Shown here piece after piece: positions 1 to 9,551 of a stretch of 64,000 bases of DNA. The notes under the pieces are model-generated. The model was given only the letters and a program-made list of their open reading frames with translations, was not told the DNA's origin and searched no databases. This DNA comes from Oleisolibacter albus (GTDB lineage Bacteria; Pseudomonadota; Alphaproteobacteria; Azospirillales; Azospirillaceae): positions 58,869 through 122,868 of the forward strand of contig NZ_QGNJ01000014.1 in NCBI RefSeq assembly GCF_003336875.1, written 5' to 3'. The position numbers were made by a program, and so were the translations under genes. Every line of letters starts with the position of its first letter. Position 1 is the stretch's first letter.

Positions 1-3000
1 ACCCCCGTGGATGCCCTGCCCGACCTGTCCGACGTGCAGGTCATCATCAAGACCAGCTGGGAAGGCCAGTCGCCCCAGGTGGTGGAGGACCAGATCACCT
101 ATCCCCTGTCCACGGCGCTGCTGGCCGTGCCGGGGGCGACCACCGTCCGCGGCTATTCCATGTTCGGCGACAGCTACGTCTATGTGCTGTTCGAGGAAGG
201 AACGGATCTCTACTGGGCCCGGTCGCGGGTGCTGGAATATCTCAGCCAGATCACGCCCCGGCTGCCGGCCGGGGCCACCCCGGCGCTGGGACCGGATGCC
301 ACCGGGGTCGGCTGGATCTACCAGTATGCCCTGGTCGACCGCAGCGGCCGCCATGACCTGTCGGACCTGCGGGCGCTGCAGGACTGGTTCCTGAAGTTCG
401 AGCTGCAGGCCGTTCCCGGCGTGGCCGAGGTCGCCCCCATCGGCGGCATGGTCCGCCAGTATCAGGTGGTGGTCGATCCCATCGCGCTGCGGGCGCAGAA
501 CCTGCCGCTGGACATGGTGCGCGAGGCCATCGACAACGCCAACCGCTCCAGCGGCGGTTCCGTGCTGGAGATGGCGGAAGCGGAATACATGGTCCGGGCC
601 GCCGGCTATATCCGCTCCATCGCCGATCTGGAGGCGATCCCGCTGACGCTGGGGCCGGGGGGAACGCCGGTGCTGCTGCGCGATGTCGCCACGGTCCGCT
701 CAGGACCCGAACTCCGCCGTGGCGTGGCCGACCTCAACGGCGAGGGGGAGGTGGCGGGAGCCGTCATCATCCTGCGCCAGGGCGGCAATGCCCGTGCCGC
801 CATCCAGGCGGTGGAGGCGAAGCTGCAGGATCTCCGCCGCAGCCTGCCGGATGGGGTGGAGGTGGTGACCACCTATGACCGCTCCGCCCTGATCGACCGG
901 GCGGTGGAGACGCTCTGGCACAAGCTGGGCGAAGAGGCGCTGGTGGTGGTTCTGGTCTGCGCCGCCTTCTTGCTGCATCTGCGCTCGGCCCTGGTCGTGG
1001 TGGTGACGCTGCCCCTGGGTATCCTGGCCGCCTTCATCGTCATGCATCTGCAGGGTGTGAACGCCAACATCATGTCGCTGGGCGGGATCGCCATCGCCAT
1101 CGGCGCCATGGTGGATGCCGCCATCGTCATGGTGGAAAGCCTGCACCGCCGCATCGAGGACGAAGCGCTGACGGCGGAAAACCGCTGGCGGCTGGTGGCG
1201 GAAACGGCCGCCGAGGTGGGGCCGGCCCTGTTCGCCTCGCTGATCATCATCACGCTCAGCTTCCTGCCGGTCTTCGCGCTGGAGGCGCAGGAAGGGCGGC
1301 TGTTCAAGCCCCTGGCCTTCACCAAGACCTATGCCATGGCCGCATCGGCCATCCTGTCGGTGACGCTGGTGCCGGTGCTGATGGGCTGGTTCGTGCGCGG
1401 CCATATCCGGGCCGAGGCGCGCAATCCGGTGAACACGATCCTGATCCGGGCCTATCGGCCATTGCTGGCCGCGGCGTTGCAGGCACCCTGGCTGACCATT
1501 CTCGGGGCCCTGGTCCTGGTGGCCAGCATGGCCTATCCGCTGTCGCGCATCGGCAGCGAGTTCATGCCGACCCTGGACGAGGGCGACCTGCTCTACATGC
1601 CCAGCCTGCTGCCCGATGTCTCCATCGCCAAGGCGGGCGAGCTGCTGCAACTGACCGACCGGCTGATCAAGACGGTGCCGGAGGTCGACAGCGTGCATGG
1701 CAAGGCCGGGCGCGCCGAGTCGGCCACCGATCCGGCCCCGGTGTCGATGATCGAGACCACGGTGCGGCTGAAACCGCGCGACCAGTGGCGCCCCGGCCTG
1801 ACCATCGAGGATATCCGGGCCGAACTGGACCGGCTGGTGCGGGTGCCGGGCATGCCCAACAGCTGGACCATGCCGATCAAGAACCGGCTGGACATGCTGG
1901 CCACCGGCGTGAAGACCCCGGTGGGCATCAAGATCTCCGGCCCCGACCTGGACAGGTTGGAGCGGCTGGCGACGGCGGTGGAGACGGCGCTGAAATCCGT
2001 GCCGGGCACCACCTCCGCCTATGCCGAACGCCCGGCCGGCGGGCGCTACATCGATGCCGACGTGGACCGGATGGCGGCGGCCCGCTACGGGCTCAGCGTT
2101 GCCCAGATCCAGCAGGTGGTGCGCACGGCCGTCGGCGGCGAGGCCGTGACCCAGACCGTGGAAGGCACGCGGCGCTTCCCCGTCAATCTGCGCTATCCCC
2201 AGCCCTGGCGCGACAGCCCGGACGCCTTGGCGGCCCTGCCTCTCGTCACCCCGTCCGGGGTGCATATCACCCTGGGCGACGTGGCGCGGGTGCGCGTCAG
2301 CGACGGACCGGCCATGTTGCGCAGCGAGAATGCCCGGCCCACGGCCTGGGTCTTCGTCGACATCGCCGGCCGCGACCTGGGCGGCTATGTCAGGGAGGCC
2401 AAGCAGCGGGTGGCCGACGCGGTCAGCCTGCCGCCGGGCTATGCCCTGGCCTGGACGGGACAGTTCGAATCCCTGGCCCGGGTCGAGGCGCGCATGACCG
2501 CCATCGTGCCGCTGACCGTGGCCCTGATCGCCCTGATGCTATGGCTGACCCTGCGCGAGGGCGTAGAGGTGCTGATGGTGCTGGCATCCCTGCCGGTGGC
2601 GCTGGCGGGTGGCGTCTGGCTGCTCTGGGGCCTGGATTTCCACCTGTCGGTGGCCGTGGGCGTGGGCTTCATCGCGCTCGCCGGCGTGGCGGTGGAGACG
2701 GCGGTCATCATGCTGGTCTATCTGACGCTGGCGCTGAAGCGCCATGCCGCCCTGGCCGCGGCGGCCGGGCGGGCCATGACCGTGGACGATCTGCGCGCCG
2801 CCATCGTCGAGGGGGCACTGCTGCGGCTGCGTCCCAAGGCCATGACCGTGGTCACCATCTTCGCCGGCCTGCTGCCGATCATGCTGGGCGGCGGGACGGG
2901 GGCGGAGGTGATGCGGCGCATCGCGGCCCCGATGGTCGGCGGCATGGTCACGGCCACGCTGCTGACGCTGCTGGTGATCCCGGCCCTGTATCTCCTCTGG

Positions 3001-3075
3001 CAGCGTGCCCGCTTGCGGCGCCGGGCCGGAGCCGCCTTCCCTGTTCCCCCTCATGAACCAATGGAGACTGTATGA
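1..3075 (+). CDS. cusA: CusA/CzcA-type heavy-metal efflux RND transporter (5' end missing)
   Basis: Inner-membrane proton-driven pump of a tripartite Cu(I)/Ag(I)-type efflux system. The frame is open from base 1, so the N-terminus lies outside the window; about 1,024 residues remain and only the first few dozen of a typical CusA are missing. It begins with the family stretch TPVDALPDLSDVQVI, just after the usual first membrane helix. Other CusA-like blocks are FGDSYVYVLFEEGTD, GPDATGVGWIYQYALVDR and the RND membrane motif GGIAIAIGAMVDAAIVM in the first membrane half. A second membrane half fills the C-terminal 180 residues. The next gene encodes a CusF-like chaperone and overlaps by 4 bp (ATGA), so the two are translationally coupled. 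Adaptor and outer-membrane partners would lie upstream. Cu/Ag specificity is inferred from CusF and from the conserved blocks. Confidence 0.95.
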   Translation, partial: TPVDALPDLSDVQVIIKTSWEGQSPQVVEDQITYPLSTALLAVPGATTVRGYSMFGDSYVYVLFEEGTDLYWARSRVLEYLSQITPRLPAGATPALGPDATGVGWIYQYALVDRSGRHDLSDLRALQDWFLKFELQAVPGVAEVAPIGGMVRQYQVVVDPIALRAQNLPLDMVREAIDNANRSSGGSVLEMAEAEYMVRAAGYIRSIADLEAIPLTLGPGGTPVLLRDVATVRSGPELRRGVADLNGEGEVAGAVIILRQGGNARAAIQAVEAKLQDLRRSLPDGVEVVTTYDRSALIDRAVETLWHKLGEEALVVVLVCAAFLLHLRSALVVVVTLPLGILAAFIVMHLQGVNANIMSLGGIAIAIGAMVDAAIVMVESLHRRIEDEALTAENRWRLVAETAAEVGPALFASLIIITLSFLPVFALEAQEGRLFKPLAFTKTYAMAASAILSVTLVPVLMGWFVRGHIRAEARNPVNTILIRAYRPLLAAALQAPWLTILGALVLVASMAYPLSRIGSEFMPTLDEGDLLYMPSLLPDVSIAKAGELLQLTDRLIKTVPEVDSVHGKAGRAESATDPAPVSMIETTVRLKPRDQWRPGLTIEDIRAELDRLVRVPGMPNSWTMPIKNRLDMLATGVKTPVGIKISGPDLDRLERLATAVETALKSVPGTTSAYAERPAGGRYIDADVDRMAAARYGLSVAQIQQVVRTAVGGEAVTQTVEGTRRFPVNLRYPQPWRDSPDALAALPLVTPSGVHITLGDVARVRVSDGPAMLRSENARPTAWVFVDIAGRDLGGYVREAKQRVADAVSLPPGYALAWTGQFESLARVEARMTAIVPLTVALIALMLWLTLREGVEVLMVLASLPVALAGGVWLLWGLDFHLSVAVGVGFIALAGVAVETAVIMLVYLTLALKRHAALAAAAGRAMTVDDLRAAIVEGALLRLRPKAMTVVTIFAGLLPIMLGGGTGAEVMRRIAAPMVGGMVTATLLTLLVIPALYLLWQRARLRRRAGAAFPVPPHEPMETV

Positions 3076-3407
3076 TGCGCAAGAGCTTTGCCCTGCTCCT
3101 CGCCCTGCCGCTGCTGCTGCCGGCAAGCCCCGGTCTGGCCCAGCACGACCATCACGGCACCGCCGCGCCGTCCGGAGCGTCGCAGCCGGCGGCGGTCACC
3201 GGCACCGGTACCGTCCGCAAGGTGGATGCGGCCAAGCGGCTGGTGACGCTCGACCATGCCCCCATCCCCGCCCTGGGCTGGCCGGCCATGGTCATGGATT
3301 TCAAGGTGGCCGCCGCCGTGGACCTGACCGCCATCGCCACCGGCCAGCCGGTGGAGTTCACCCTGGACGGGACCCAGACGATCACGGCACTGCGGCCAAA
3401 GCGGTAA
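3072..3407 (+). CDS. cusF: CusF-like periplasmic copper/silver-binding protein
   Basis: Small periplasmic metallochaperone expected to hand Cu(I)/Ag(I) to the RND pump. The 111-residue product has a signal peptide (residues 1-23, cleavage likely after GLA) and a His-rich start (QHDHHG). A CusF-type OB-fold follows at about residues 43-110. The CusF ligand pattern is intact: His62 in LDHAPI, Trp70, Met73 and Met75 in GWPAMVMDF. E. coli CusF uses one His, two Met and a capping Trp. The start codon overlaps the stop of the RND gene, which shows one operon. A 33-bp GC palindrome follows the stop codon. Confidence 0.9.
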   Translation: MMRKSFALLLALPLLLPASPGLAQHDHHGTAAPSGASQPAAVTGTGTVRKVDAAKRLVTLDHAPIPALGWPAMVMDFKVAAAVDLTAIATGQPVEFTLDGTQTITALRPKR

Positions 3408-3414
3408 GGGACTT

Positions 3415-3447
3415 GGCTGCGGGCGGTGCGCCGCACCGCCCGCAGCC
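3415..3447. terminator. Bidirectional GC-rich hairpin between convergent cusF and mgtE
   Basis: Near-perfect palindrome with arms GGCTGCGGGCGGT and ACCGCCCGCAGCC and a 7-nt loop. It lies between the stop codons of two convergent genes. There is no strong T-run, so it may work as a stabilising hairpin or as a weak terminator in both directions. Confidence 0.55.
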
Positions 3448-3450
3448 GGG

Positions 3451-4845
3451 TTACAGCAGCGTTCCCCGCAGGATGACCAGGGCGATGCTGAAATAGATGA
3501 CCAGCCCGGTGACATCGACCAGCGTCGCCACGAAGGGGGCCGATGCCGTGGCCGGATCGAAGCCGATCCGCCGCAGCAGGAAGGGCAGCATGGCCCCGAC
3601 CATGGAGCCGAAGGTGACGATGCCCACCAGCGTGGCGCCGACCGTCGCCGCCACCAGCAGCCAGTGATCGCCGTAATTGTACAGGCCGGTTTCCTGCCAC
3701 AGCAGAATCCGGGTCATGCCCACCAGTCCCAGAATGGCGCCCAGGGTGATGCCGGCCGGCAGTTCGCGCAGGGCCACCCGCCACCAGTCCCGGACCTGGA
3801 CCTGCCCGAGGGCCAGGGCACGGATCAGCAGCGAGGTGGCCTGGGAGCCGGAGTTGCCGCCGGAACTCATGATCAGCGGAATGAACAGGGTCAGGACGAC
3901 GGCCTTTTCAAGCTCGCCCTCGAAGCCCTGCATGGCGCTGGCCGTCAGCATCTCCGAGAGGAACAGGGCGCAGAGCCAGCCGGCGCGTTTGCGCACCATC
4001 TGCCAGAACGGGATGCCCATATAGGGTTCGTCCAGCGCGTCCATGCCGCCGAAGCGCTGCACCTGCTCGGTCTGGCGCTGGACCATGGTGTCGATGACGT
4101 CATCGACGGTGACGATGCCGATCACCTGCTCACGGGCATCGACCACCGGCACGGCCAGCAGATCGTATTTGGAAATAAGCCGCACCGCCTCATCCCGCGG
4201 TGCCGTGGCCCGGATGGTGACCGGGCGCCGCGGTGGCGCCGCGTCCAGCACATTGGCATCGGGATCGGCGGAGACCAGGCCGCGCAGCGACACCGCCCGC
4301 ATCAGCCCCTGGGTGGCGGGGTCCAGCACATAGACGGCATAGACGGTTTCCCGCGTGCGCTCCACCTGCCGGATATGCTGCAGGGTGCGGGCCACGCTCC
4401 AGCTCGCGGGGACGGAGACGAACTCCGTCGTCATCATGGCGCCGGCGCTGTCATCGGGATAGGCCAGCAGCCGTTCCAGATCCGTGCGGATGGCGGGGTC
4501 GAGGCAGGCCAGCAGGCTGTCGCGCTGGTCTTCCTCCAACGCGCCAAGAAGGTCGGCGGCGCGGTCGGCGGACATGCCGGCCAGCAGAGGGGCGACCCGC
4601 TCCTCCGGCAGGGCCAGCAGGATCTCGGCCCCGTGCTCAAGGCCGGTATGGTCGAGCACCTCGACGGCGCGGTCCTGCGGCAGCCCCGCGATCAGACGGG
4701 CCGCTTCCTCGGGCGCGCGGCAGTTCAGCCCTTCGACGATGTCGGCGGTCCGCTCGTCGGCCAGACAGGGGACAAGGCTGTGGGCAATGGGGAAGAGCAT
4801 GGCCGCGTCGGCATGCGCGGCCGGGTGGACGATTGTCGTCTTCAT
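3451..4845 (-). CDS. mgtE: MgtE-family magnesium channel/transporter
   Basis: Inner-membrane Mg2+ channel. The 464-residue protein has the standard MgtE order. The N-terminal superhelical domain (about 30-130) carries repeats such as ALPEERVAPLLAGMSADRAADLL. A CBS pair (about 135-255) follows, with SAGAMMTTEFVSVP at its start and VVDAREQVIGIVTVDDVID in its second half. Five membrane helices fill about 285-464, including the pore segment SGGNSGSQATSLLIRALALGQV. In characterised MgtE the N and CBS domains sense Mg2+ and gate the pore. I looked for an M-box riboswitch in the 240 bp upstream and found none. A short inverted repeat (CTGATCG/CGATCAG) lies about 45 bp upstream of the start. Confidence 0.95.
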   Translation of the reverse strand: MKTTIVHPAAHADAAMLFPIAHSLVPCLADERTADIVEGLNCRAPEEAARLIAGLPQDRAVEVLDHTGLEHGAEILLALPEERVAPLLAGMSADRAADLLGALEEDQRDSLLACLDPAIRTDLERLLAYPDDSAGAMMTTEFVSVPASWSVARTLQHIRQVERTRETVYAVYVLDPATQGLMRAVSLRGLVSADPDANVLDAAPPRRPVTIRATAPRDEAVRLISKYDLLAVPVVDAREQVIGIVTVDDVIDTMVQRQTEQVQRFGGMDALDEPYMGIPFWQMVRKRAGWLCALFLSEMLTASAMQGFEGELEKAVVLTLFIPLIMSSGGNSGSQATSLLIRALALGQVQVRDWWRVALRELPAGITLGAILGLVGMTRILLWQETGLYNYGDHWLLVAATVGATLVGIVTFGSMVGAMLPFLLRRIGFDPATASAPFVATLVDVTGLVIYFSIALVILRGTLL

Positions 4846-5087
4846 GGCTCACCTCTGGGTCGACCGCCGCCGGCGGCTCCCAGGGCAAGCTGATCGGACC
4901 CGATCAGGCCAGGGTGGGCGCTGCCGACGGCAGGGACGGTCGACTATGACTGTCGCTGGACATTGGGTTTCGGGATCCTGTTTGGTGACCGGCGACCCGT
5001 GGTTCGCCGGATTTCGTGCAGATGCCACCGGATCGGTGGCGGGTCAAGCGCCGACGCCGGTGCCGGCAGCAGGGCTGCTCTACCGCC

Positions 5088-6074
5088 TCAGCGGCCCCGG
5101 AACAGCGTCAACAGCCGGCGGGCGGCGGCACCAGGGGTGACTTCGCCGGCCGCGGTCGCCCGTTCCAGGTCTGGCAGGGCCTGTTTGACGGCGCCATCGG
5201 CCAGGAAGGTGGACAGCAGATTTTCCCGGATTTCCGTCCACATCCAGGCGCGGGCCTGCTCGGCCCGGCGCCGGGTCAGGGCGCCGTTGCCGTCCAGCAG
5301 CGTCCGGTGGGCGCCGATCTGCTCCCAGATCCCGTCGATGCCTTGGCCGGACAGGGCCGAGCAGGACAGCACCGGCACCCGCCAGTCGGCATGGGCCGGG
5401 CGCAGCAGCGACAAAGCATGGCGGTATTCGGCGACGGCATGGCGGGCGGCGGCCGCCAGGTCGCCATCGGCCTTGTTGACCACGATCAGGTCGGCCAGTT
5501 CGACAATGCCCTTCTTGATGCCCTGCAACTCGTCGCCGCCGGCCGGCGGCAGCAGCAGCAGGAACAGGTCCACCATGTCGGCCACGGCCGTTTCAGACTG
5601 GCCGACACCCACGGTCTCGACGATGGCCACGTCGAAGCCGGCGGCCTCCACCAGCAGCATGGCTTCCCGCGTGCGCCGGGCGACGCCGCCCAGCGTGCTG
5701 CCGGCCGGGGAAGGGCGGATGAAGGCGTCCGGGTGGCGCGACAGCGCCTCCATCCGGGTCTTGTCGCCCAGGATGCTGCCGCCGGTGCGCTGGCTGGTCG
5801 GGTCGATGGCCAGCACGGCCACCTTGTGCCCGCGCCCGATGACATGCAGCCCGAAGGCCTCGATGAAGGTGGATTTGCCGACGCCCGGCACGCCGGTGAT
5901 GCCGACACGGATCGATTGCCCGCTGTGCGGCAGCAGTTCCGCCAGCAGCGCCTCGGCCCGGGCGCGGTGGTCGGCCCGGGTGCTTTCCACCAGGGTGATG
6001 GCCCGGGCCAGGGCGCGGCGGTCGCCGGTGCGGATCCGGCTGGCAAGATCGGAAGCGGTCAGGACGTCGGGCAT
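5088..6074 (-). CDS. meaB: MeaB/ArgK-family P-loop GTPase
   Basis: G-protein chaperone that protects and reloads the B12 cofactor of methylmalonyl-CoA mutase (MeaB in Methylobacterium, MMAA in humans). The product has 328 residues, the normal length. Walker A is GVPGVGKST at residues 61-69. Further family blocks are [20 protein letters not shown], the ETVGVGQSE switch region and the NKAD guanine-specificity motif. No mutase gene is in the window, but cobS and cobT 25 kb away show that the organism makes B12. Older annotations call this family an arginine/ornithine transport ATPase; that assignment is not supported by the sequence. Confidence 0.92.
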   Translation of the reverse strand: MPDVLTASDLASRIRTGDRRALARAITLVESTRADHRARAEALLAELLPHSGQSIRVGITGVPGVGKSTFIEAFGLHVIGRGHKVAVLAIDPTSQRTGGSILGDKTRMEALSRHPDAFIRPSPAGSTLGGVARRTREAMLLVEAAGFDVAIVETVGVGQSETAVADMVDLFLLLLPPAGGDELQGIKKGIVELADLIVVNKADGDLAAAARHAVAEYRHALSLLRPAHADWRVPVLSCSALSGQGIDGIWEQIGAHRTLLDGNGALTRRRAEQARAWMWTEIRENLLSTFLADGAVKQALPDLERATAAGEVTPGAAARRLLTLFRGR

Positions 6075-6178
6075 CGTCGGCCGTTGACAGCAGCGGAAGA
6101 GGCCGGTGGAGTTTGCGTGTCCGGCACCGTCGAAGTCAAACCCCGGCCCACCGGAATGGCTGAACAGGAAACCTGACC

Positions 6179-6568
6179 ATGCACCGCCCGCCCTTCGACC
6201 AGCAGATGGTCCATCTGTCCGTTGCCGATCTGGACCGCGCCCATGCTTTCTATGCCGGCATTCTGGGGCTGGAGGTGGTGGGCGGTCGGGGTGCGTGCCG
6301 CTATTATCGCCTGGGACAGGCGGCCTTCCTGGCCCTTGAGGCGGGGAGCCCGGACGATCGGCGCCAGAGGATCACTCTTCTTTGCGACCGTGCCTATGAT
6401 GTTGATGCCTGGCACGATTATCTGCGCCGCCGCGGGTTGGAACTGCCGGGGCCGCCAGAGGACGATGCCGACCTGCATGTCCGCCATTTCACCGTTCCTG
6501 ATCCGGACGGCAACCTGGTGGAGATCCGGGCTTTCCTTGATCCGGGATGGCCGAAGGCCGGCCGCTGA
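6179..6568 (+). CDS. VOC-superfamily (glyoxalase/dioxygenase fold) protein
   Basis: 129-residue single-domain member of the vicinal-oxygen-chelate superfamily. It starts with [25 protein letters not shown], the classic first beta-alpha-beta module. It ends with [20 protein letters not shown], the typical second module carrying His and Glu metal ligands. The substrate cannot be told from sequence. It is divergent from the MeaB-like gene. Methylmalonyl-CoA epimerase is also a VOC protein, but the epimerase-specific segments are not seen here. A weak GGAA lies a few bases before the ATG. Confidence 0.8.
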   Translation: MHRPPFDQQMVHLSVADLDRAHAFYAGILGLEVVGGRGACRYYRLGQAAFLALEAGSPDDRRQRITLLCDRAYDVDAWHDYLRRRGLELPGPPEDDADLHVRHFTVPDPDGNLVEIRAFLDPGWPKAGR

Positions 6569-6649
6569 GCCTGAAGCCTTATCGCTTTCGGGCGGATTTT
6601 CTCCCGCTCAGCCTCATGTCAGGATGGAGCATTCTGCTGGAGGTGCCCC

Positions 6650-7063
6650 ATGCGTGCGGGTCCCGAACCGTCGCTGAACCGGTCAGCCGCCCTGCCGGAC
6701 CTGCCCGTGCCGGGCGGGGAGGCGGCTTCATCTGCCGGCTGGCTTGCCCGCCTGTTCGGCCGGGACCGGCGCCGCCATGGGCGGACCCGGCCGCTGGATG
6801 CTCGGGTCCAGATCGGCCCCCTCTCCCTGTCTGTCGTTGATGTGAGCGTCACCGGCCTGAAGATCGCCGGGTATCGCGGTACCCTGGCCATCCAGGATCG
6901 TTTCGATCTGGACCTGTCGCTGGTGAACGGGCCGAGCCGGCTTGATCTGCACAGCGAAGCCATCGTGGTCTGGCGAACCGGCGACCGGATGGGTGTGGCC
7001 TTCTATGGCCTGGGGCCGGCAGACCGCGAGACTTTGTCCACTTTCCTGGGCGAGACAGTCTGA
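6650..7063 (+). CDS. PilZ-domain protein (probable c-di-GMP receptor)
   Basis: 137-residue cytoplasmic protein with an N-terminal linker of about 35 residues and then one PilZ domain. Both c-di-GMP motifs are present: RRRHGR (RxxxR) at about residues 40-45 and DVSVTGLKI (D/NxSxxG) near residue 64. The domain ends with GVAFYGLGPADRETLSTFL. PilZ proteins bind cyclic di-GMP and adjust motility, polysaccharide production or transcription; the effector partner here is unknown. GGAGG lies 6 nt before the ATG. A strong hairpin follows the stop codon. Confidence 0.85.
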   Translation: MRAGPEPSLNRSAALPDLPVPGGEAASSAGWLARLFGRDRRRHGRTRPLDARVQIGPLSLSVVDVSVTGLKIAGYRGTLAIQDRFDLDLSLVNGPSRLDLHSEAIVVWRTGDRMGVAFYGLGPADRETLSTFLGETV

Positions 7064-7081
7064 AGCCAGCATAAAAGAATC

Positions 7082-7130
7082 CGGCGGCAGGGAATATGGA
7101 CCAAGTCTGTCGGTCTATTCCCTGCTGCCG
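7082..7130. terminator. Bidirectional terminator hairpin
   Basis: Arms at 7082-7096 and 7116-7130 (CGGCGGCAGGGAATA with TATTCCCTGCTGCCG) form a 15-bp stem with one G-U pair and a 19-nt loop, followed on the + strand by CTATTTTGG. It lies between the convergent PilZ gene and the orphan gene at 7147. Confidence 0.7.
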
Positions 7131-7146
7131 CTATTTTGGTTGAATT

Positions 7147-7425
7147 TTAATGTTCGATGTAGGTAATGGTGGCCTTGTATTTGTTCGGCCCGATCATCGA
7201 ATTGACGTTCAGGTAAACATTCGTTCCAGTACCCGCAACATCAACTTTCCAACGCAGCGTGCTGTTCAGGGGGTATAAAGGGTTCGGTGTTTCAACGGTC
7301 GTAATGGTTCCCTGTGAACCGACAGTGATGGTCGCTACTGTGAAGGAGCTTTCCTTGACGGTGCAGCAATTGTTGTAGGCGTTCTGCTGTTGCTGGCAAA
7401 CGGTGCCGCTGTTGATGGTTGCCAT
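7147..7425 (-). CDS. AT-richer orphan protein, Gln/Cys motif plus beta-rich body
   Basis: 92-residue protein (94 if the ATG at 7431 is used) that I do not recognise. AGAAGG sits 9 nt before the ATG at 7425, which is why I prefer that start over the longer open frame reaching 7539. The N-terminal part carries TVCQQQQNAYNNCCTV with three cysteines. The rest alternates short polar and hydrophobic stretches (SSFTVATITVGSQGTITTV, LRWKVDVAGTGTNVYLNVNS), which suggests a small beta-sandwich. There is no signal peptide and no membrane helix. Base composition and codon choice (many AAT, ACA, GTA, TAT) differ clearly from all neighbours, as does the AT-rich upstream region at 7440-7515. Recent acquisition is likely. 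Confidence 0.6.
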   Translation of the reverse strand: MATINSGTVCQQQQNAYNNCCTVKESSFTVATITVGSQGTITTVETPNPLYPLNSTLRWKVDVAGTGTNVYLNVNSMIGPNKYKATITYIEH

Positions 7426-7574
7426 TGTCATGATCCTTCTGTGAGGGTGGTCATGACATGGAAATACAATTTTCCAGAACATCAAAACATTTTTTACACT
7501 AATAGGTTGATGGCCGCTCGCGATGGCGGCCGACGGCACTCCCGGGCCGCGACCCGGCCTGACGACAATTTACT

Positions 7575-9437
7575 TCAGGCCTGGATCATGTCCGCGGGTT
7601 GGGCCTGCTGCTTGGTCCACAGGGCGGCATAGGCGCCACCACGGGCCAACAGGGTTGCATGGTTGCCGCGTTCGACGATGCGGCCGGCCTCCAGCACCAG
7701 GATCTCGTCGGCCTCCACCACCGTGGACAGGCGATGGGCGATGACCAGGGTGGTGCGCCCGCGGCTGGCGTCGTTCAGGGCGGCCTGGATCTCGCGCTCT
7801 GTGTGGGTGTCCAGGGCGCTGGTGGCCTCGTCCAGGATCAGGATCGGCGGGTCCTTCAGCAGCGTGCGGGCGATGGCCACGCGCTGCTTCTCCCCGCCCG
7901 ACAGTTTCAGCCCGCGCTCCCCCACCACCGTGTCCCAGCCGTCGGGCAGGGCGCGGATGAAGTCCAGGATTTGGGCGGCGGAGGCCACCCGTTCCAGTTC
8001 GGCCTGGCTGGCGCCTGGGCGGCCATAGGCAATGTTGTAGCGGATGGTGTCGTTGAACAGGACCGTATCCTGGGGAACGATGCCGATGGCCGCCCGTAGA
8101 CTGTCCTGGGTGATATCGCGGATATCCCGCCCATCGATGCGGACGGCACCGCCGGTGACGTCGTAGAAGCGGTAGAGCAGGCGCGACAGGGTGGACTTGC
8201 CGGCCCCGGTGGGACCCACCACCGCCAGTGTCCGCCCGGCCGGGATGGTGAAGTCGAGCCCCTTCAGGATCGGCCGGCGCGGATCATAGGCGAAGGCCAC
8301 GCTCTCGAAGGCCACGCTGCCGCCGGCCACGGCCAGGGGTCTGGCGTTCGGCTTGTCCTCCACCTCCCGCGGGACGTTCAGCAGCTCGAACATGCGCTCC
8401 ATGTCGTTCAGGGATTCCTTGATGCCTCGGTAGACGAAGCCGAAGATGTTCAGCGGCTGGTAGAGCTGCAGCAGATAGGTGTTGACCAGCACGAAGTCGC
8501 CGATGCTGAGGCTGCCGCGCACGATGCCGGCGGCGGCCAGATACATGACGATGACCACGCCGATGGCGATGATGACGCCCTGGCCCACATTCAGCAGCGA
8601 CAGCGAGCTCTGGGTGCGGACGGCGGCATCCTCGTAGACGCGCAGCGCCTTGTCGTAACGCTCGGCCTCGAACCGCTCATTGCCGAAATACTTGACCGTC
8701 TCGTAATTCAGCAGCGTGTCGATGGCGCGGGCATTGGCCTTGGTGTCGGCGTCCAGCATGGCCCGGCGGATGCGGGTGCGCCAGTTGGTGACCAGGATGG
8801 TGTAGGCGATGTAGCCGACCACGGTCAGGAAGGTCGCGGCGGCGAAGCGGATATCGAACAGGGTCCAGAGGATGCCGGTGACCAGCAGGATCTCCAGCAG
8901 CGTGGGCAGAATGTTGAACAGCAGCGTGCTCAACAGGCTGTCGATGGCGCGGGTGCCGCGCTCAATGACCCGCGACAGGCCGCCGGTCTGCCGCTCCAGA
9001 TGGAAACGCAGGGACAGGGCGTGCAGGTGACGGAAGACGTTCAGCGCCGCGGCGCGCATCGCGCGCTGGCTGACCCGCTCGAAGACGGCGTCGCGCAGTT
9101 CCCCGAAGGCCAGGGTCAGCACCCGCGCCAGCCCGTAGGCCAGGATGAAACCCAGTGGAATGGACAGGGCCGGGTTGGCCAGGGCCTGCGCCCCCGCCCC
9201 ATCCGCCGACAGGGCATCGACCGCATGCTTGTAGAAGATGGGGATGGTGACATTGGCGCCCTTGGCCACGGCCAGGAACAGCAGTGCCACCACCACCCGC
9301 ACCCGGATGCCGCCCTGGCCGCGGGGCCACAGATAGGGCAGCAGCGAGCGGATGGTGCCGCCCTCTCCCAGGCGCTGGGCCGGGCTGGTCAGGGAAGCGG
9401 TCCGGGTCTGGGGGGAGGGACGGTCATGGCGGCGCAT
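7575..9437 (-). CDS. ABC exporter, Atm1/HMT1 (ABCB7-like) type, fused permease-ATPase
   Basis: Homodimeric ABC half-transporter. The first 330 residues form the six-helix membrane domain, starting IRSLLPYLWPRG as in bacterial Atm1 proteins and containing NYETVKYFGNE, a hallmark of the Atm1/ABCB7 group. The ATPase domain follows with Walker A (GPTGAGKST), signature LSGGEKQR and Walker B (ILILDEAT). Characterised relatives export glutathione-linked metals or sulfur compounds and support metal tolerance or Fe-S metabolism. I use the ATG at 9437 (620 residues); an in-frame ATG at 9515 would add 26 low-complexity residues. The gene is divergent from addB. The substrate is inferred from the family only. 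Confidence 0.9.
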   Translation of the reverse strand: MRRHDRPSPQTRTASLTSPAQRLGEGGTIRSLLPYLWPRGQGGIRVRVVVALLFLAVAKGANVTIPIFYKHAVDALSADGAGAQALANPALSIPLGFILAYGLARVLTLAFGELRDAVFERVSQRAMRAAALNVFRHLHALSLRFHLERQTGGLSRVIERGTRAIDSLLSTLLFNILPTLLEILLVTGILWTLFDIRFAAATFLTVVGYIAYTILVTNWRTRIRRAMLDADTKANARAIDTLLNYETVKYFGNERFEAERYDKALRVYEDAAVRTQSSLSLLNVGQGVIIAIGVVIVMYLAAAGIVRGSLSIGDFVLVNTYLLQLYQPLNIFGFVYRGIKESLNDMERMFELLNVPREVEDKPNARPLAVAGGSVAFESVAFAYDPRRPILKGLDFTIPAGRTLAVVGPTGAGKSTLSRLLYRFYDVTGGAVRIDGRDIRDITQDSLRAAIGIVPQDTVLFNDTIRYNIAYGRPGASQAELERVASAAQILDFIRALPDGWDTVVGERGLKLSGGEKQRVAIARTLLKDPPILILDEATSALDTHTEREIQAALNDASRGRTTLVIAHRLSTVVEADEILVLEAGRIVERGNHATLLARGGAYAALWTKQQAQPADMIQA

Positions 9438-9551
9438 GGGGTAGTAAACTAGGCGCCTGTCCCGTCCAGGCAAAGCCCCCGATGTGCGCAGGGCTGATGT
9501 GATCGGAGGAGGCATCCCGCTTCCCCGGCCCCTTCGGCTCCCCTATCCTGT

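Noticed and set aside
4846..5087. M-box or other Mg2+ riboswitch before mgtE
   Set aside because: No conserved M-box segments; only one short inverted repeat was seen.
6179..6568. VOC protein as methylmalonyl-CoA epimerase because it neighbours a MeaB-like gene
   Set aside because: The epimerase-specific segments are missing and the protein is shorter; only the general VOC fold is supported.
7426..7539. Longer N-terminus for the orphan gene at 7147
   Set aside because: The extra codons cross the AT-rich promoter-like region and the AGAAGG site, and look non-coding.
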